The notes under the pieces: model-generated
The model's database searches: none
What the model saw: the letters and a program-made list of their open reading frames with translations, nothing else
Told to the model about the DNA's origin: nothing
Shown: positions 6,189 through 7,359 of the stretch, in pieces
How positions within the stretch are numbered: position 1 is the first letter of the stretch
How the letters are laid out: each line of letters opens with the position of its first letter
Program-made: the position numbers and the translations under genes
Assembly (NCBI GenBank): GCA_022790685.1
Contig: JAAVXQ010000132.1
Location: forward strand, 1-7,359
Source of the DNA: Clostridia bacterium
Lineage (GTDB): Bacteria; Bacillota; Clostridia; TANB77; CAG-508
Length of the DNA stretch: 7,359 bases
Direction of reading: 5' to 3'

Positions 6189-6204
6189 GAATTGGTGATA
6201 TAAT
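6176..6204 (+). promoter_or_regulatory. extended -10 promoter of the duplicated-module gene
   Basis: TGATATAAT (6196-6204) combines the TGn extension with a perfect TATAAT. The -35 at 17-base spacing, TTTCTT (6176-6181), is poor, as is common when an extended -10 is present. The start would be near 6211, giving a leader of about 25 bases. Confidence 0.65.
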
Positions 6205-6236
6205 AAGCTATATATTATTTTTAAAGGAGATTTTTT

Positions 6237-7034
6237 ATGTTGGAATTAAATGAAAAAAATGTAAATGATATTTTTAATAATGTACAAAGGACTTCTAGAA
6301 CATCATCTTCCTTGCCAGTTCCACCAATACGAAATGGTATATCTACTATCTTTTTGGATAAAAACGAGATGAAGAAATATTCTGCCGACATTTCACTTAT
6401 GGCATCTCAATTAAAAGCTGTTTCTGATAAAAAGAATTTTCTATCTTATCCTGACACAGCTTATTTATATAATGGCTTAACTTGGACAGACAAATCAAGT
6501 TCAATAGATAAGTTTCATTATCTTTTATCTTATTTAGGAATATTGGGCATTCCTCTCGAAAAAAATGGAACTACATTGTATGAATTTCTAGCTAAATTAA
6601 ATCCTACTATACCTATTATGCGTTTAAGTGAAAAAAATATTGCCAAAATAATGAAAGCTGGTTTTAGAACAGATGATTCTAAACCTAATACGACAACAAT
6701 TTTAGGAGCAAATGACTATCCAACAGCATATTTTGATAAAACTATTTTAGATTCTACCTATCAAGATGTTTTAAACATGTTTGGACAAACATATGTTGTA
6801 CATTCAAAATCTCCCAAATTTGATATGATAGATCTTTCTACCTTATATGATGGAAGTAAATGGACAAAAGATTCAGTTTCGTTAAGATCTTTATATTATT
6901 TATTAAGAGGTAATGGCATTATAACAAAAACTGAAAGACGTGGTCCGACTTCTTTTAGAGATATTCATAGGACAACACCAACCTTCTTTGAAGGAGATAA
7001 ACCCAAATCTGAAAGAGTATTTGGTGATGATTAA
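6237..7034 (+). CDS. protein of unknown function made of two tandem 126-residue modules
   Basis: I do not recognise this 265-residue protein. Comparing it with itself shows a near-complete internal duplication at an offset of 126 residues, ungapped through residue 102 and shifted by one afterwards. Matched positions include LxEKN(V/I)xxI (4-12 with 130-138), RT (18-19 with 144-145), DK (41-42 with 167-168), Asp51/177, Met55/181, Gln58/184, LY(N/D)GxxWT (77-84 with 203-210), YLLxxxGI (95-102 with 221-228), GxT (111-113 with 236-238) and PT (123-124 with 248-249). A charged 16-residue tail follows. It has no signal peptide, membrane helix or Cys. The start has AAAGGAGA (6223-6230) 6 bases upstream. 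It is divergent from the acidic-protein gene and ends at its own terminator. Function is unknown; LxEKN(I/V)xxI could start a helical bundle. Confidence 0.87.
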   Translation: MLELNEKNVNDIFNNVQRTSRTSSSLPVPPIRNGISTIFLDKNEMKKYSADISLMASQLKAVSDKKNFLSYPDTAYLYNGLTWTDKSSSIDKFHYLLSYLGILGIPLEKNGTTLYEFLAKLNPTIPIMRLSEKNIAKIMKAGFRTDDSKPNTTTILGANDYPTAYFDKTILDSTYQDVLNMFGQTYVVHSKSPKFDMIDLSTLYDGSKWTKDSVSLRSLYYLLRGNGIITKTERRGPTSFRDIHRTTPTFFEGDKPKSERVFGDD

Positions 7035-7051
7035 TAAAATCCTTACATACT

Positions 7052-7083
7052 AAAAAATCCTATTATTTCTAATAGGATTTTTT
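7052..7083. terminator. bidirectional intrinsic terminator
   Basis: AAAAAATCCTATTA (7052-7065) and TAATAGGATTTTTT (7070-7083) form a perfect 14-bp stem with a TTTC loop. A T-tract follows on both strands, so it can end the plus-strand gene that stops at 7034 and the minus-strand gene that stops at 7138. Confidence 0.9.
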
Positions 7084-7137
7084 CTTGCTCAATAATTTTA
7101 ATTTATATTAAATTAATCATAAATTTAGTCTATTAGT

Positions 7138-7359
7138 TTAGTACTCTACTTCCTCATCTGCTCTTCTTGGCATTTCTTGATTTTCTCCAACAGAAATTTC
7201 TTCCACTGCTAATGCAGATGTTTTAGGTACTTGCTCTCTTCCTTCAATTCTATCTGTTATTCTTTCTTTTAAACCTTCTAACCTTTGAGCATCCATTGAT
7301 TTAGCCCAACAGTGATCATAAAATCTTTGTCCATTTATAGAATCTTTATCTTTTCTATC
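7138..7359 (-). CDS. C-terminal part of a protein of unknown function (cut by window edge)
   Basis: An open frame enters from the right edge and runs 73 codons to TAA at 7138-7140. The visible product has RFYDHCWAKSMDAQRLEGLKERI in a probably helical part, then a Glu-rich tail (VEEISVG, MPRRADEEVEY) that looks disordered. Its start lies outside the window. Support for coding is the open frame with codon choice like that of the other genes here and a terminator 55 bases beyond the stop. I recognise no family. It faces the duplicated-module gene convergently. Its acidic tail resembles the acidic protein in composition only, and I see no sequence homology between them. Confidence 0.7.
   Translation of the reverse strand, partial: DRKDKDSINGQRFYDHCWAKSMDAQRLEGLKERITDRIEGREQVPKTSALAVEEISVGENQEMPRRADEEVEY

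Overview
The window looks like chromosomal DNA from a low-GC Firmicute, most likely of the Clostridia. The intergenic DNA is very AT-rich, Shine-Dalgarno sequences are strong (AAGGAG, AAAGGAGA), promoters are near-consensus sigma-A type, and terminators are intrinsic hairpins with T-tracts. The tmRNA, DapA, DapB and DUF1653 sequences are also of Firmicute type. The genus cannot be fixed from sequence alone.

Left part (1-953). On the minus strand lie a complete one-piece tmRNA gene (ssrA, 343-700, with encoded CCA and predicted tag ADNKELAFAA) and, downstream of it, a small DUF1653 protein (9-266). The 253-base gap to dapA carries the two divergent promoters.

Middle part (954-3382). The plus strand carries dapA, an HD-domain phosphohydrolase, and dapB, ending at a strong terminator (3336-3382). 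DapA and DapB catalyse consecutive steps from aspartate semialdehyde to tetrahydrodipicolinate, leading to diaminopimelate for peptidoglycan and to lysine. The HD protein between them has all its metal-ligand residues but no obvious place in that pathway. A terminator-like hairpin separates dapA from the other two genes. I see no lysine riboswitch.

Right part (3383-7359). A roughly 270-base stretch with no gene is followed by a pair of divergently transcribed genes of unknown function that share a 157-base promoter region. On the minus strand is a 753-residue acidic, low-complexity cytoplasmic protein: two helical blocks, charged linkers, a Pro/Gln/Gly-rich linker and a small C-terminal domain. 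On the plus strand is a 265-residue protein that, on inspection, is a full-length tandem duplication with a period of about 126 residues. A perfect 9-bp inverted repeat overlaps the -35 region of the plus-strand gene. The window ends in the C-terminal 73 residues of another minus-strand gene of unknown function, facing the duplicated-module gene across a bidirectional terminator.

The left and middle parts are housekeeping. The uncharacterised part is the block from about 3650 to the right edge. I found no CRISPR array, insertion sequence, tRNA or phage structural gene.
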